This document shows positions 43,072 through 51,003 of a DNA stretch of 64,000 nucleotides, piece by piece. Source of the stretch: Amycolatopsis sp. DSM 110486 (GTDB lineage: Bacteria; Actinomycetota; Actinomycetes; Mycobacteriales; Pseudonocardiaceae); NCBI RefSeq assembly GCF_019468465.1, contig NZ_CP080519.1, positions 9,169,001 through 9,233,000 on the forward strand, read 5' to 3'. The translations under genes and the position numbers were made by a program. The notes beneath the pieces were generated by a model. The model did no database searches. It worked only from the letters and a program-made list of their open reading frames with translations, and was not told the origin of the DNA. The number at the start of each line of letters is the position of its first letter. Position 1 is the stretch's first letter.

Positions 43072-43931
43072 CAGGCTCCTTTGACGATCGACCTTTCGAT
43101 GAAGTCGTGCAAATGCGCGCGCATGGTGGCCACGGTGCTGCCGGGCTTGCGGGTCAGCACCTGGATGCCGAGCCCGTCGATCAGCGCCGTGAGCTGCTCG
43201 GTGGCGGCCTCGGGATCGGCCACGCGGAACGCGTGCTGCTCCTGGCCGGTGCGGATGGTCATGAGGATCGTGCGGTACCAGCGGTCGTAGGAATCGGTGT
43301 AGAGCGACCGCAGCTCCGGGGCGAGGGACACCTCGTTCCACACCTGAAGCCAGACCGACCACTCGGCGCGCAGCACGCCGTCGGCCGGGAGTTGCAGTTC
43401 GACCAGCTTGAGCAGCCGGTCGTGGGCGCCGTCGACGGCGTGCAGCTCCGCGACCTGCCGGTCGAAGGCGAGCTTCACGTTGCGCCGCAACGCTTCGTTG
43501 AGCACTTCCGCTTTGCTGGGGAAGTGGTAGTGGATGGTGGCGGTGCTGGTGCCGCACGCCTTCGCGATGTCGGCGATGCGCACCCGGTGGTAGCCGCGCT
43601 CGGCGATGAGCAGCCACGCCGTCTCGAGGATCCGCCGCCGCGGCTCGGACTGCATGTGGTGCTCGGGATCGCTCTCCGGACGCGCGGCGAGCGCGGGGAC
43701 CGCCGTCACGGTCTTCGCGTCGTCGCTGCCGTTGAGCAGCCAGTTGACCGTGACGCCGCAGTACTCGGCGACGCGGACGAGCTCGTGCGGCGAGAATCGG
43801 CGGGTGCCGGTCAGCGCCTTGGACAACTTCGTCTCGTCGAGCCCGATGGCGGCGGCGAACTCCCGCTGGGCTCCCGGCATGGACCGGATCAGCTCCCGGA
43901 CCCTGGTCCGCAGCTCCTCCGACTCGTCCAT
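43071..43931 (-). CDS. Fused XRE-TetR transcriptional regulator
   Basis: A 286-residue protein with two DNA-binding domains. Residues ~5-67 are a Cro/C1 helix-turn-helix ([20 protein letters not shown], then [18 protein letters not shown]). After a linker, residues ~98-146 are a TetR HTH ([16 protein letters not shown], then [22 protein letters not shown]), followed by an all-helical TetR ligand domain. This arrangement is uncommon. It is the first gene of the carnitine-type operon, and a perfect palindrome overlaps its own promoter, so it probably autoregulates and senses a pathway intermediate. TACGGT lies eight bases before the ATG. Confidence 0.88.
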   Translation of the reverse strand: MDESEELRTRVRELIRSMPGAQREFAAAIGLDETKLSKALTGTRRFSPHELVRVAEYCGVTVNWLLNGSDDAKTVTAVPALAARPESDPEHHMQSEPRRRILETAWLLIAERGYHRVRIADIAKACGTSTATIHYHFPSKAEVLNEALRRNVKLAFDRQVAELHAVDGAHDRLLKLVELQLPADGVLRAEWSVWLQVWNEVSLAPELRSLYTDSYDRWYRTILMTIRTGQEQHAFRVADPEAATEQLTALIDGLGIQVLTRKPGSTVATMRAHLHDFIERSIVKGA

Positions 43932-43939
43932 GCCGGAAG

Positions 43940-43968
43940 ACCGTAACTCCGCGTTGCGATTATCGCAA
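43940..43968 (-). promoter_or_regulatory. Promoter of the carnitine-type operon
   Basis: On the minus strand TTGCGA (43968-43963) and TACGGT (43945-43940) are spaced by exactly 17 bp, and the ATG follows eight bases later, predicting a leaderless transcript. Confidence 0.6.
43954..43968. promoter_or_regulatory. Operator overlapping the -35 hexamer
   Basis: TTGCGA-TTA-TCGCAA is a perfect 15-bp palindrome. One arm is the -35 hexamer of the operon, so a bound protein would exclude RNA polymerase. A second half-site TTGCGA lies near 44023, toward the crotonase gene. Confidence 0.75.
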
Positions 43969-44065
43969 TGGTCCGGACACTTTCACTGTCCCGTTCGCGT
44001 AGTTTTGGCGCAGTGTCAGGGAGTTGCGATGGGGTGCTGACTGTCGGATCAGTCAAGCCCCCGGT

Positions 44066-44094
44066 TTGACCGCCTGCGGCGCGGGCATTACCGT
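44066..44094 (+). promoter_or_regulatory. Leaderless promoter of the CaiD-like gene
   Basis: TTGACC (44066-44071), 17-bp spacer, TACCGT (44089-44094), then six bases and the GTG at 44101. This is the best-formed leaderless promoter in the window. Confidence 0.75.
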
Positions 44095-44100
44095 CCGAGC

Positions 44101-44718
44101 GTGACCGCCGCCCCGTCCTGTGCCGTGCACACCGAGGTGATCGACGGCGTGCTCGTCGCCACCCTGGACCGGCCCGGTGGCAACAAGATCGACTCCCGGA
44201 TGAGCTTCGAGCTCTACACCGCGTGGGCGCGGCTGCGGGACGACCCGGCGCTGTTCGCCGGCGTGGTGACCGGCACGGGATCGGGGTACTTCTCGGCCGG
44301 CTGGGACCTCGCGTCCGGCTCCGGCGGGTTCGCCGGCGTGGCCGACTTCTTCCGGCTCGGCAAACCCATGATCGCGGCCGTCAACGGGCTCGCCCGCGGC
44401 GGCGGGTTCGAGCTCGCGCTCATGACCGATCTCATCGTCGCCGCGGACCACGCCGAGTTCGCCCTGCCCGACCCCCGCGGCGCGGTGCCGCTGCCCGAGC
44501 GGCTCTCCGCAGCGGCAGTGCACGGACTGTGCCGCACCGGACGGCTCACCGCGGCCGCCGCCGCGCGCTGCGGGGTCGTGCACCGGGTCGTGCCGGCGGG
44601 CACCGAACTCGCGGCGGCGGTGGACCTCGCACGCTCGCTCGGCAGCGCGCCCGGCGCGGCCGCGGCCGTGAAGGAGATCGGCCTCGGCGCGCACCGCGGC
44701 GACAGCTCGTTCGACTAG
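44101..44718 (+). CDS. CaiD-like crotonase (carnitinyl-CoA dehydratase type), degenerate or shortened
   Basis: A 205-residue crotonase. Sequence such as IDSRMSFEL, FSAGWDL (64-70), GGFAGVADFF and NGLARGGGFELALMTDLIVAADHAEFALP closely follows E. coli CaiD from memory, including the first active-site Glu at 104. The second CaiD glutamate position reads Asp124, a GIVPDSGG-like stretch is shortened, and the last ~50 residues of the usual 260 are missing, so activity is doubtful. It is divergent from the carnitine-type operon and shares the control region with it. Confidence 0.75.
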   Translation: MTAAPSCAVHTEVIDGVLVATLDRPGGNKIDSRMSFELYTAWARLRDDPALFAGVVTGTGSGYFSAGWDLASGSGGFAGVADFFRLGKPMIAAVNGLARGGGFELALMTDLIVAADHAEFALPDPRGAVPLPERLSAAAVHGLCRTGRLTAAAAARCGVVHRVVPAGTELAAAVDLARSLGSAPGAAAAVKEIGLGAHRGDSSFD

Positions 44719-45518
44719 TTCTCCTTGGGCACCACGGAGAACCGGCGCAGCGCGAGCGCCGGGTTCGTGGTCCGGACCTGCTCGAGCCGGTCGGTCGAGA
44801 TCTCCGCGACCGCTACCCCCGGCCGCTCCCCGAGCGACGCCGTGACCACACCCATCGGATCGACGACGAGGCTCGACCCCGACCCCATCGGCGCGATCTG
44901 CCCGGCCGCGGCGACGTACACGGTGTTCTCGATCGCGCGTGCCTTCACCAGCGTCGTCCAGTGGTACTCCTTCAGCGGCCCCGGCACCCACTCCGCCGGC
45001 AGCAGCACGGCTTGCGCGCCGGCGTCGACGAGCCGGCGCGTCACCTCCGGGAACCGCAGGTCGTAACAGGTCTGCAGGCCGAAGGTCAGGCCGGCGGCCT
45101 TGAACGTCGCGGGCTCGGTGATCTCGCCGGCGCGGATCACGTCGGACTCGCGGAAGCCGAACGCGTCGTAGAGGTGGATCTTGCGGTACAGCGCGGCGAA
45201 GTCGCCGTCCGGACCCGCGGCGACGAGCGTGTTCCAGATCCGCCCGCCCTCGGGCATGGCTTCGTTCATCCCGGCCACCACGGTGATCCCACGCTCGCGC
45301 GCGAGTTCGCGCAGCCCGGTGGCGAACGCGCCATCGAGGGGCTCGGCCGACGCCACGAACCGCTCGTCGACCTTCGGCACGGTGAACATCGAGTACTCGG
45401 GCAGCACCACGACCTCGGCGCCGCGGTCGGCGGCCTCGCCCGCGAGCCGCGCGACTTCCGCCAGATTGGCCGGTTTGTCGTCGGTGGGCGCGAACTGCGC
45501 GACGGCGACGTGCACCAT
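44715..45518 (-). CDS. Carbon-nitrogen hydrolase (nitrilase superfamily amidase)
   Basis: A 267-residue nitrilase-fold protein with the full triad Glu41 (VVVLPEYS), Lys113 (LYRKIHLYD) and Cys151 (LQTCYDLRFPE). It should hydrolyse a carbon-nitrogen bond of an amide; omega-amidase- or deaminated-glutathione-amidase-like activity is possible but unproven. AAAGGA precedes ATG 45518. The convergent CaiD-like gene ends in the same CTAG tetranucleotide. It is divergent from a GntR gene. Confidence 0.88.
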   Translation of the reverse strand: MVHVAVAQFAPTDDKPANLAEVARLAGEAADRGAEVVVLPEYSMFTVPKVDERFVASAEPLDGAFATGLRELARERGITVVAGMNEAMPEGGRIWNTLVAAGPDGDFAALYRKIHLYDAFGFRESDVIRAGEITEPATFKAAGLTFGLQTCYDLRFPEVTRRLVDAGAQAVLLPAEWVPGPLKEYHWTTLVKARAIENTVYVAAAGQIAPMGSGSSLVVDPMGVVTASLGERPGVAVAEISTDRLEQVRTTNPALALRRFSVVPKEN

Positions 45519-45568
45519 GACGAGTGTCCTTTCAGGAGGGACGGCGACCGTCACCGTTCTGTGTACTG

Positions 45569-45580
45569 CGTGTATACACG
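45569..45580. promoter_or_regulatory. GntR-type operator
   Basis: CGTGTATACACG is a perfect 12-bp palindrome in the 132-bp gap between nitrilase and GntR genes. FCD-type GntR proteins commonly bind TGTATACA-like sites, so control of both genes is plausible. Confidence 0.7.
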
Positions 45581-45650
45581 ACGGATTGGAGCCGGTCCAG
45601 AGGTGTAGGCTCGCAGCGCGCCGACGCGGGCGCGGGACGAGGGGAGACGC

Positions 45651-46325
45651 ATGACCACCACCGCACCGGGACCGGTCCCGGTCGAGGGCGGCGGACCGGC
45701 TCGGGATCGGGTGTACGCCTGGCTGCGCGACGGGATCATCTCGGGCGCGCTGGAAGGCGGACGCTTCCTCGACGAGCTGTGGGTCTCCGGGGTGGTCGGC
45801 GTGTCGCGGACGCCGGTGCGCGAGGCGTTCCACCGGCTCGAGGCCGAGCGCTTCATCAGCCTGCTGCCGCGCAAGGGCGCGCAGGTCCGCACGGTGACCG
45901 CGCGCGAGCTGGAAGAGGTCTACCAGAGCCGCCGCCTCATCGAGGGTCACGCGATCACCGAGGTCTGCGCCGCGGGCGCGGGTGCCCCCGCCGAGATGGC
46001 CGGCCTGATCGAGGACATGGGCCACGCGGGCGCGGAACGTGACTGGTTCGCCGTGTCCGGGCTCGACCGCCGGTTCCACCGCGCGATCGTGAACGCCGCC
46101 GGCAACACCGTGCTCACCGAGCTGTACGACACACTCCGCTCGCGCCAGCAGCGCGTCGCCGTGCGGGCGCTGGAGGCGCGTCCGGAACGGCTGTCGATCA
46201 TCGACGCGGAGCACCGGCAGCTCGTCGCCGCGCTCGACGAGGGTGACACGGAAACGGCGCTGCGGATCCTGAACCAGCACCTTCGGCCGGTTTCCGAGGT
46301 GGTCTCGGCCCTTGACCGGACCTGA
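45651..46325 (+). CDS. GntR-family regulator (FadR/FCD subfamily)
   Basis: A 224-residue GntR protein. The winged helix covers residues ~15-80 (DRVYAWLRDGIISGALEGG, SRTPVREAFHRLEAE). The C-terminal FCD domain shows the metal-binding pattern with Asp in LDRRFHRAIV and His in EHRQLV and NQHL. GGGGAG precedes the ATG. It is divergent from the nitrilase gene, with a palindrome between, and is followed after 49 bp by the M20 peptidase gene. Confidence 0.92.
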   Translation: MTTTAPGPVPVEGGGPARDRVYAWLRDGIISGALEGGRFLDELWVSGVVGVSRTPVREAFHRLEAERFISLLPRKGAQVRTVTARELEEVYQSRRLIEGHAITEVCAAGAGAPAEMAGLIEDMGHAGAERDWFAVSGLDRRFHRAIVNAAGNTVLTELYDTLRSRQQRVAVRALEARPERLSIIDAEHRQLVAALDEGDTETALRILNQHLRPVSEVVSALDRT

Positions 46326-46374
46326 ACGGGCGTGAGCGGCGCGGCACCGCGCGCGCTGATGATAGGAAGGTCGA

Positions 46375-47697
46375 GTGACCGAACCGAACTCGATCGACGC
46401 CGCCGCTGACGAGGCCGTCACGCTCACCAGCGACCTCATCCGCATCGACACCACCAACACCGGAGACCCCGACACCCTGATCGGCGAACGCGCCGCCGCC
46501 GAGTACGTCGCGGAGCAGCTCACCGACGCCGGCTACGAGATCACCTACGTCGAGTCCGGTGGCGAAGACCGCCACAACGTCATCGTCCGGCTGGCCGGAG
46601 CCGACCCGTCTCGAGGCGCGTTGCTGATCCACGGGCACCTCGACGTCGTGCCCGCCGACCCGGCCGAGTGGTCGGTGCACCCGTTCTCCGGCGCCGTGCA
46701 GGACGGCTACGTCTGGGGCCGCGGCGCGGTGGACATGAAGGGCATGGTCGGCATGACGCTGGCACTGGCCCGCCACTACAAGATCCACGGCATCGTCCCC
46801 CCACGCGACATCGTGTTCGCGTTCCTCGCCGACGAGGAGGCCGGCGGCAAGTACGGCGCGCAGTGGCTGGTGGAGAACCGGCCGGAGCTGTTCGAGGGCG
46901 TCACCGAGGCGATCAGCGAGGTCGGCGGGTTCTCGATCACGCTGAAGGACGATGTGCGCGCGTACGTGATCGAGACGGCCGAGAAGGGCATCCGCTGGAT
47001 GAAGCTGCGCGTGCGCGGCACGGCGGGCCACGGCTCGATGATCCACCGCGACAACGCGGTCACCAAGCTTGCCGAGGCGGTCGCGAAGCTCGGCAGCCAC
47101 CAGTTCCCGCTCGTGCTCACCGACTCCGTGCGCGAGTTCCTCGCCGGGGTCACCGAGATCACCGGCTGGGACTTTCCCGAGGACGACCTCGAGGGCTCGG
47201 TCGCCAAGCTGGGCAACATCTCCCGCATGATCGGCGCGACGCTGCGCGACACCGCGAACCCGACGATGCTCACCGCCGGCTACAAGTCGAACGTGATCCC
47301 GTCGGTCGCCGAGGCCGCGGTCGACTGCCGCATCCTGCCCGGGCGCATCGAGGCGTTCGACCGCGAGCTCGACGAGCTGCTCGGCCCGGACATCGAGAAG
47401 GAGTGGATGGAGCTCCCACCGGTCGAGACCACGTTCGACGGCGCGCTCGTCGACGCGATGACCGCCGCGGTGCTCGCCGAGGACCCGGGCGCGCGCACGC
47501 TGCCGTACATGCTTTCCGGCGGCACCGACGCGAAGTCGTTCCAGCAGCTCGGAATCCGCAACTTCGGCTTCGCGCCGCTGAAGCTGCCGGCGGATCTCGA
47601 CTTCTCCGCGCTCTTCCACGGCGTGGACGAGCGCGTGCCGGTGGACGCGCTGAAGTTCGGCACGCGCGTGCTGGACCGGTTCGTTCGGTCGTCCTGA
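46375..47697 (+). CDS. M20-family metallopeptidase (dipeptidase/deacylase type)
   Basis: A 440-residue zinc peptidase. Metal ligands are His88 in LIHGHLDVVP, bridging Asp120 in GRGAVDMKG and Glu154/Glu155 in ADEEAG, with the catalytic Asp90. A dimerisation domain sits between the two catalytic halves. M20 proteins remove acyl or amino-acid groups from small amide substrates. GTG 46375 follows AGGAAGG. It is probably co-transcribed with the alpha/beta hydrolase 18 bp downstream, and perhaps with the GntR gene. Confidence 0.9.
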   Translation: MTEPNSIDAAADEAVTLTSDLIRIDTTNTGDPDTLIGERAAAEYVAEQLTDAGYEITYVESGGEDRHNVIVRLAGADPSRGALLIHGHLDVVPADPAEWSVHPFSGAVQDGYVWGRGAVDMKGMVGMTLALARHYKIHGIVPPRDIVFAFLADEEAGGKYGAQWLVENRPELFEGVTEAISEVGGFSITLKDDVRAYVIETAEKGIRWMKLRVRGTAGHGSMIHRDNAVTKLAEAVAKLGSHQFPLVLTDSVREFLAGVTEITGWDFPEDDLEGSVAKLGNISRMIGATLRDTANPTMLTAGYKSNVIPSVAEAAVDCRILPGRIEAFDRELDELLGPDIEKEWMELPPVETTFDGALVDAMTAAVLAEDPGARTLPYMLSGGTDAKSFQQLGIRNFGFAPLKLPADLDFSALFHGVDERVPVDALKFGTRVLDRFVRSS

Positions 47698-47715
47698 GCG
47701 CCGGAAACCACCGAG

Positions 47716-48609
47716 TTGCCCGCGTTCACGCTCGCTGACGGGACACCCCTGCACCTCGTGCGCTGGGGCGACCCGTCGGCCGGCGTGACCGTGGTGCTCC
47801 TGCACGGCTACGCGCTCGACCGGCGCAGCTGGAGCCGGATCGCCCCGTTGCTGCCGGAGGTGGTGGACGAGCCGCTGTCGGTCGTCGGCTACGACCACCG
47901 CGGCCACGGCAAGTCCGGCCGCGCGGGGCGTGGCACGGCGACCATGGCCCAGCTGGGCGACGATCTCGCCGAAGTACTGGAACGCGCCGTGCCCGAAGGC
48001 CGGGTGGTGCTGGTGGGCCACGACATGGGCGGGCTCGCGATCATGTCGCTCACGCAACGCCACCCCGAGCTGTTCGCCGCGCGCGTGGCCGGGCTCGTGC
48101 TGCTCGCGACGTCGTCCGGGCGGCTCGCCACGGAGGCTTCGGCGGAGTGGCCGGGCGCGCTCGGGGTGCTGGCGCAGGACCTGGAAGTGGTGCTGGGCGC
48201 CAAGTTGTTCGGGCTGGTGCGCGAGCACACGAGCCGCGCGGTGAGCGCGGGGCTGCGCTGGTGGCTCTTCGGTGACGACCCGGATCCGGAGCTCGTGGAG
48301 CTGACCGTGACGATGATCCGGCGCAACTGGCCGCACACCGTCGCCGTGTTCCGCCCGGCGCTCGACGCGTACGCGCGCGAAGCGGCGCTGGCACGCGTGG
48401 GTTCCTTGCCGGTCACGGCGATCGTGGGGGAGCGGGACCGGATCGTGGCGGCCACGGACGTCGAGCACCTCGTCGGAGGCCTCGAAAGCGGGACGGCCGT
48501 GGTGCTGCCGGGCGTGGGGCACGTCGTACCGCTGGAGGCCGCCGCGCAGGTCGTGCCACGGATCGTGGCGCAGGTGCGCGAGGCGTACCGACAACATCGC
48601 GGTTCTTGA
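47716..48609 (+). CDS. Alpha/beta hydrolase with aspartate at the nucleophile position
   Basis: A 297-residue alpha/beta hydrolase. The oxyanion motif is VLLHGYALDRRSW, and the nucleophile elbow reads VLVGHDMGGLAIM, with Asp where serine hydrolases have Ser. That is the pattern of epoxide hydrolases, haloalkane dehalogenases and fluoroacetate dehalogenases. The late catalytic His is in GVGHVVPLE. The TTG start at 47716 is the only one near the expected N-terminus and lies 18 bp after the M20 gene. Confidence 0.85.
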   Translation: MPAFTLADGTPLHLVRWGDPSAGVTVVLLHGYALDRRSWSRIAPLLPEVVDEPLSVVGYDHRGHGKSGRAGRGTATMAQLGDDLAEVLERAVPEGRVVLVGHDMGGLAIMSLTQRHPELFAARVAGLVLLATSSGRLATEASAEWPGALGVLAQDLEVVLGAKLFGLVREHTSRAVSAGLRWWLFGDDPDPELVELTVTMIRRNWPHTVAVFRPALDAYAREAALARVGSLPVTAIVGERDRIVAATDVEHLVGGLESGTAVVLPGVGHVVPLEAAAQVVPRIVAQVREAYRQHRGS

Positions 48610-48634
48610 CAATTTCATTTTTCGGAAGCACCAT
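48606..48634 (+). promoter_or_regulatory. Leaderless promoter of the ArsR gene
   Basis: TTGACA (48606-48611), 17 bp, CACCAT (48629-48634), then six bases and the ATG at 48641. The upstream spacer is unusually AT-rich for this genome. Confidence 0.6.
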
Positions 48635-48640
48635 GGGCGC

Positions 48641-49231
48641 ATGTTTCCCGTTGCGGTGATCGAAGACGCGGCCGCGGCCGAGGTGTCGCTCGACCCGGTC
48701 CGCGCCCGGCTGCTGGCCGAGCTGGCGGAGCCGGCGTCGGCGACCATGCTCGCGGCCCGCGTCGACCTGCCCCGCCAGAAGGTCAACTACCACCTGCGCG
48801 CGCTGGAGAAGCACGGGCTCGTGGAGCTGGTGGAGGAGCGGCGCAAGGGCAACGTCACCGAGCGCATGATGCGTGCGACCGCGGCGTCGTACGTGATCTC
48901 GCCTTCCGCACTGGCCGCGGTGCAGCCGGACCCGGCGCAGTCGCCCGACCGCTTGTCGGCGCGCTGGCTGCTCGCCGTGGCGGGCCGGCTGGTGCGCGAC
49001 GTCGGGATCCTGATCACGGGCGCCGCCAAGGCGCGCAAGCGCGTCGCGACGTTCGCGCTCGACGGCGAGGTGCGCTTCGCCTCGGCGGCGGACCGGGCCG
49101 CGTTCGCCGAGGAGCTCGCAGTGGCCGTGACGACCTTGGTGGGGAAGTACCACGACGAGGGCGCGGAGAACGGGCGCGCGCACCGCGTGATCGTGGCCGT
49201 GCACCCGAGCGTGCCGGACGAGGAGGCCTGA
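48641..49231 (+). CDS. ArsR-type winged-helix regulator
   Basis: A 196-residue protein whose N-terminal ~75 residues are an ArsR-like winged helix (LDPVRARLLAELAEPASATMLAARVDLPRQKVNYHLRALEKHG). The C-terminal ~110 residues are a helical domain of unknown role. No obvious metal-site cysteines occur. It is followed after one base by an SRPBCC gene, a pairing frequent in actinobacteria, where the regulator controls the lipid- or antibiotic-binding partner. Confidence 0.88.
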   Translation: MFPVAVIEDAAAAEVSLDPVRARLLAELAEPASATMLAARVDLPRQKVNYHLRALEKHGLVELVEERRKGNVTERMMRATAASYVISPSALAAVQPDPAQSPDRLSARWLLAVAGRLVRDVGILITGAAKARKRVATFALDGEVRFASAADRAAFAEELAVAVTTLVGKYHDEGAENGRAHRVIVAVHPSVPDEEA

Positions 49232-49232
49232 G

Positions 49233-49979
49233 ATGGCGGAGTTCACCGGGAAAGAGTTCGAGCTCCCTGGATCGGCCGAGGTGGCCGCCACGCCGGAGCA
49301 GATCTGGGCCGCGATCGCGACCGGGCCGGGCATCGACTCGTGGTACATGGGCCGCAACGAGGTCGAAGGCGGCCTCGGCGGCGTCGTGCGCGGCTCCTTC
49401 GCGGGCTACGAACCGGACATGGCCATCACCGCGTGGGACCCGCTGGAGCGGCTCGTCTACGGCACGGAGACCGAGCCCGACGGGCGCCGGATCGCCTACG
49501 AGTTCCTGATCGAGGGACGCGACGGCGGCAGCTCGGTCGTCCGCTGCGTCACCAGCGGGTTCCTGCCCGGCGACGACTGGCAGGACGAGTTCGAGGCGAT
49601 GACCGCCGGCGGCGCGCTGTTCTTCCGCAACCTCGCCGAGTACGTCACGTACTTCGCCGGCCGCACGGCCACGCCGGTCACGGCGTTCGGCCCGCCCGTG
49701 TCCGACTGGGACCGCTTGTGGGCGGCACTCGGGGCCGAACTGGGCCTGCCGGGCCGGCCCGAGGAGGGCGACCTTGTGCGCGTCGAGCTGGCGGGCCGGT
49801 CCGTCGAAGGCGTCGTCTACGCCGTGAATCCGCAGACAGTGGGCGTCCGCACGGCCGACGCGCTCTACTGCTTCCTGCAGGGCTTCCACGGCCCGCTCAT
49901 CGCCTGCCACCACGTGTTCTCCACCGACGCCGGCGACGAGCAGAGCTGGCAGGAGTGGCTCGGGCGGCTCACCGCCTGA
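49233..49979 (+). CDS. SRPBCC/AHSA1-domain protein
   Basis: A 248-residue START-like protein. The N-terminal half (SAEVAATPEQIWAAIATGPGIDSWYMGR, GSFAGYEPDMAITAWDPLERL) is an Aha1-type hydrophobic-ligand pocket; the second half is a diverged repeat-like domain. The ligand is unknown. The ATG follows the ArsR stop by one base (TGAGATG), so the pair is translationally coupled. Confidence 0.88.
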   Translation: MAEFTGKEFELPGSAEVAATPEQIWAAIATGPGIDSWYMGRNEVEGGLGGVVRGSFAGYEPDMAITAWDPLERLVYGTETEPDGRRIAYEFLIEGRDGGSSVVRCVTSGFLPGDDWQDEFEAMTAGGALFFRNLAEYVTYFAGRTATPVTAFGPPVSDWDRLWAALGAELGLPGRPEEGDLVRVELAGRSVEGVVYAVNPQTVGVRTADALYCFLQGFHGPLIACHHVFSTDAGDEQSWQEWLGRLTA

Positions 49980-50009
49980 GCCGGGGCCCTGGGGCAGCAG
50001 GTCGGTCGA

Positions 50010-50015
50010 TAGGTT
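50010..50015 (+). promoter_or_regulatory. Leaderless -10 of the HAD gene
   Basis: TAGGTT is followed by seven bases and the ATG at 50023; there is no ribosome-binding site. Confidence 0.5.
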
Positions 50016-50022
50016 CGCCGCC

Positions 50023-50637
50023 ATGGTGATTCGCGCGGTGGTGTTCGACATCGGTGACGTGCTGGAGATCGCGCCCGACCTCGGCGTCGACAGGCGGTGG
50101 GAGGCCAGGCTCGGCCTCTCGGAAGGCGAGATCACCCGGCGGTTGGCCGACATCTGGGCAGCCGGCGCCGTCGGCACTGTCACCGAGGACGACGTGCGTG
50201 ACACGATCAGCAGCAGGCTCGGCGTCGGCCGAGGACGAGCCGACGCGATCATGGCCGATATCTGGGAACAGTACCTCGGCACCGGCAATGCCGACCTGAT
50301 CGACTACGTCCGCGGGCTGCGGCCGCGCTGTCGAACGGGCATCTTGAGCAACAGCTTCGTCGGTGCCCGGGAACGGGAACAAGCCGCGTACGGTTTCGAG
50401 GACCTGGTGGACGACATCGTCTACTCGCACGAGGTCGGGATGAGCAAGCCGGATCCGGAGATCTACCGGCTGAGCTGTGTCCGGCTTGGTGTGGCCCCCG
50501 AAGAAATGATCTTCCTCGACGATCTCGAACCCAACATCGACGCTGCGCGTGCGGTCGGAATCCACGGAATCCGCTACCGGGACAACGCCCAAGCGATCAC
50601 CGAGATCGAAGGGCTTCTGGCGTCCGCCGGCGCGTGA
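50023..50637 (+). CDS. HAD-superfamily hydrolase
   Basis: A 204-residue HAD-IA protein. Motif I is VVFDIGDVL: the nucleophile Asp is present but the second Asp of DxD is Gly, as in the FDxGGVL subgroup. Motif II is ILSNSF, motif III Lys in SKPDPEIY, and motif IV IFLDDLEPN. A phosphatase of a small phosphorylated metabolite is most likely. GGCCACC and GGTGGCC (50644-50662) form a hairpin just after the stop. Confidence 0.88.
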   Translation: MVIRAVVFDIGDVLEIAPDLGVDRRWEARLGLSEGEITRRLADIWAAGAVGTVTEDDVRDTISSRLGVGRGRADAIMADIWEQYLGTGNADLIDYVRGLRPRCRTGILSNSFVGAREREQAAYGFEDLVDDIVYSHEVGMSKPDPEIYRLSCVRLGVAPEEMIFLDDLEPNIDAARAVGIHGIRYRDNAQAITEIEGLLASAGA

Positions 50638-50643
50638 ACGAGC

Positions 50644-50662
50644 GGCCACCGTCCTGGTGGCC
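50644..50662 (+). terminator. Hairpin after the HAD gene
   Basis: Perfect 7-bp arms around a 5-nt loop, six bases after the stop. A second, looser hairpin (50674-50680 with 50698-50704) follows before the convergent gene. Confidence 0.55.
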
Positions 50663-50778
50663 AAGGTTTCACGGCGCCACGCACTGTCATCCGCGCGGTG
50701 GCGCTGCCGAGGCCCGCGCCCGTAAGATTCCGGCAGCCCGCACACGTCGGACGCACTTGGGCCGGGTCCTGGGCTCGG

Positions 50779-51003
50779 TCAGGTGGCGAGCTCGGGCAGG
50801 CGGTCGGCTGCGGTGCGCTTGCGCCGCAACCAGATTCGCCGTGTGCCGTCGGCGTAGAGCCGCACCGTGCGCAGCTCCCAGCCGGCGAACTCGGCGTGGA
50901 TCGAGAGCTGGATCGCCGCCGCGCGCCGGGACACACCCGGGGGCAGGCGCAGGCGGCGGTACTCCCAATCCCCTTCGACCACCGCCTCGTCGACAGTCGT
51001 CAT
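50779..51003 (-). CDS. DUF5703-like small protein
   Basis: A 74-residue protein: WEYRRLRLPPGVSRRAAA, IHAEFAGWELRTVRLYADGTRRIWLRRKR. It has a charged, two-half layout that I recognise as the actinobacterial DUF5703 type; function is unknown. ATG 51003 overlaps the lipoprotein stop (ATGA), so the two are coupled. Homologues commonly sit beside uppP and an LppL-type lipoprotein. Confidence 0.75.
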   Translation of the reverse strand: MTTVDEAVVEGDWEYRRLRLPPGVSRRAAAIQLSIHAEFAGWELRTVRLYADGTRRIWLRRKRTAADRLPELAT

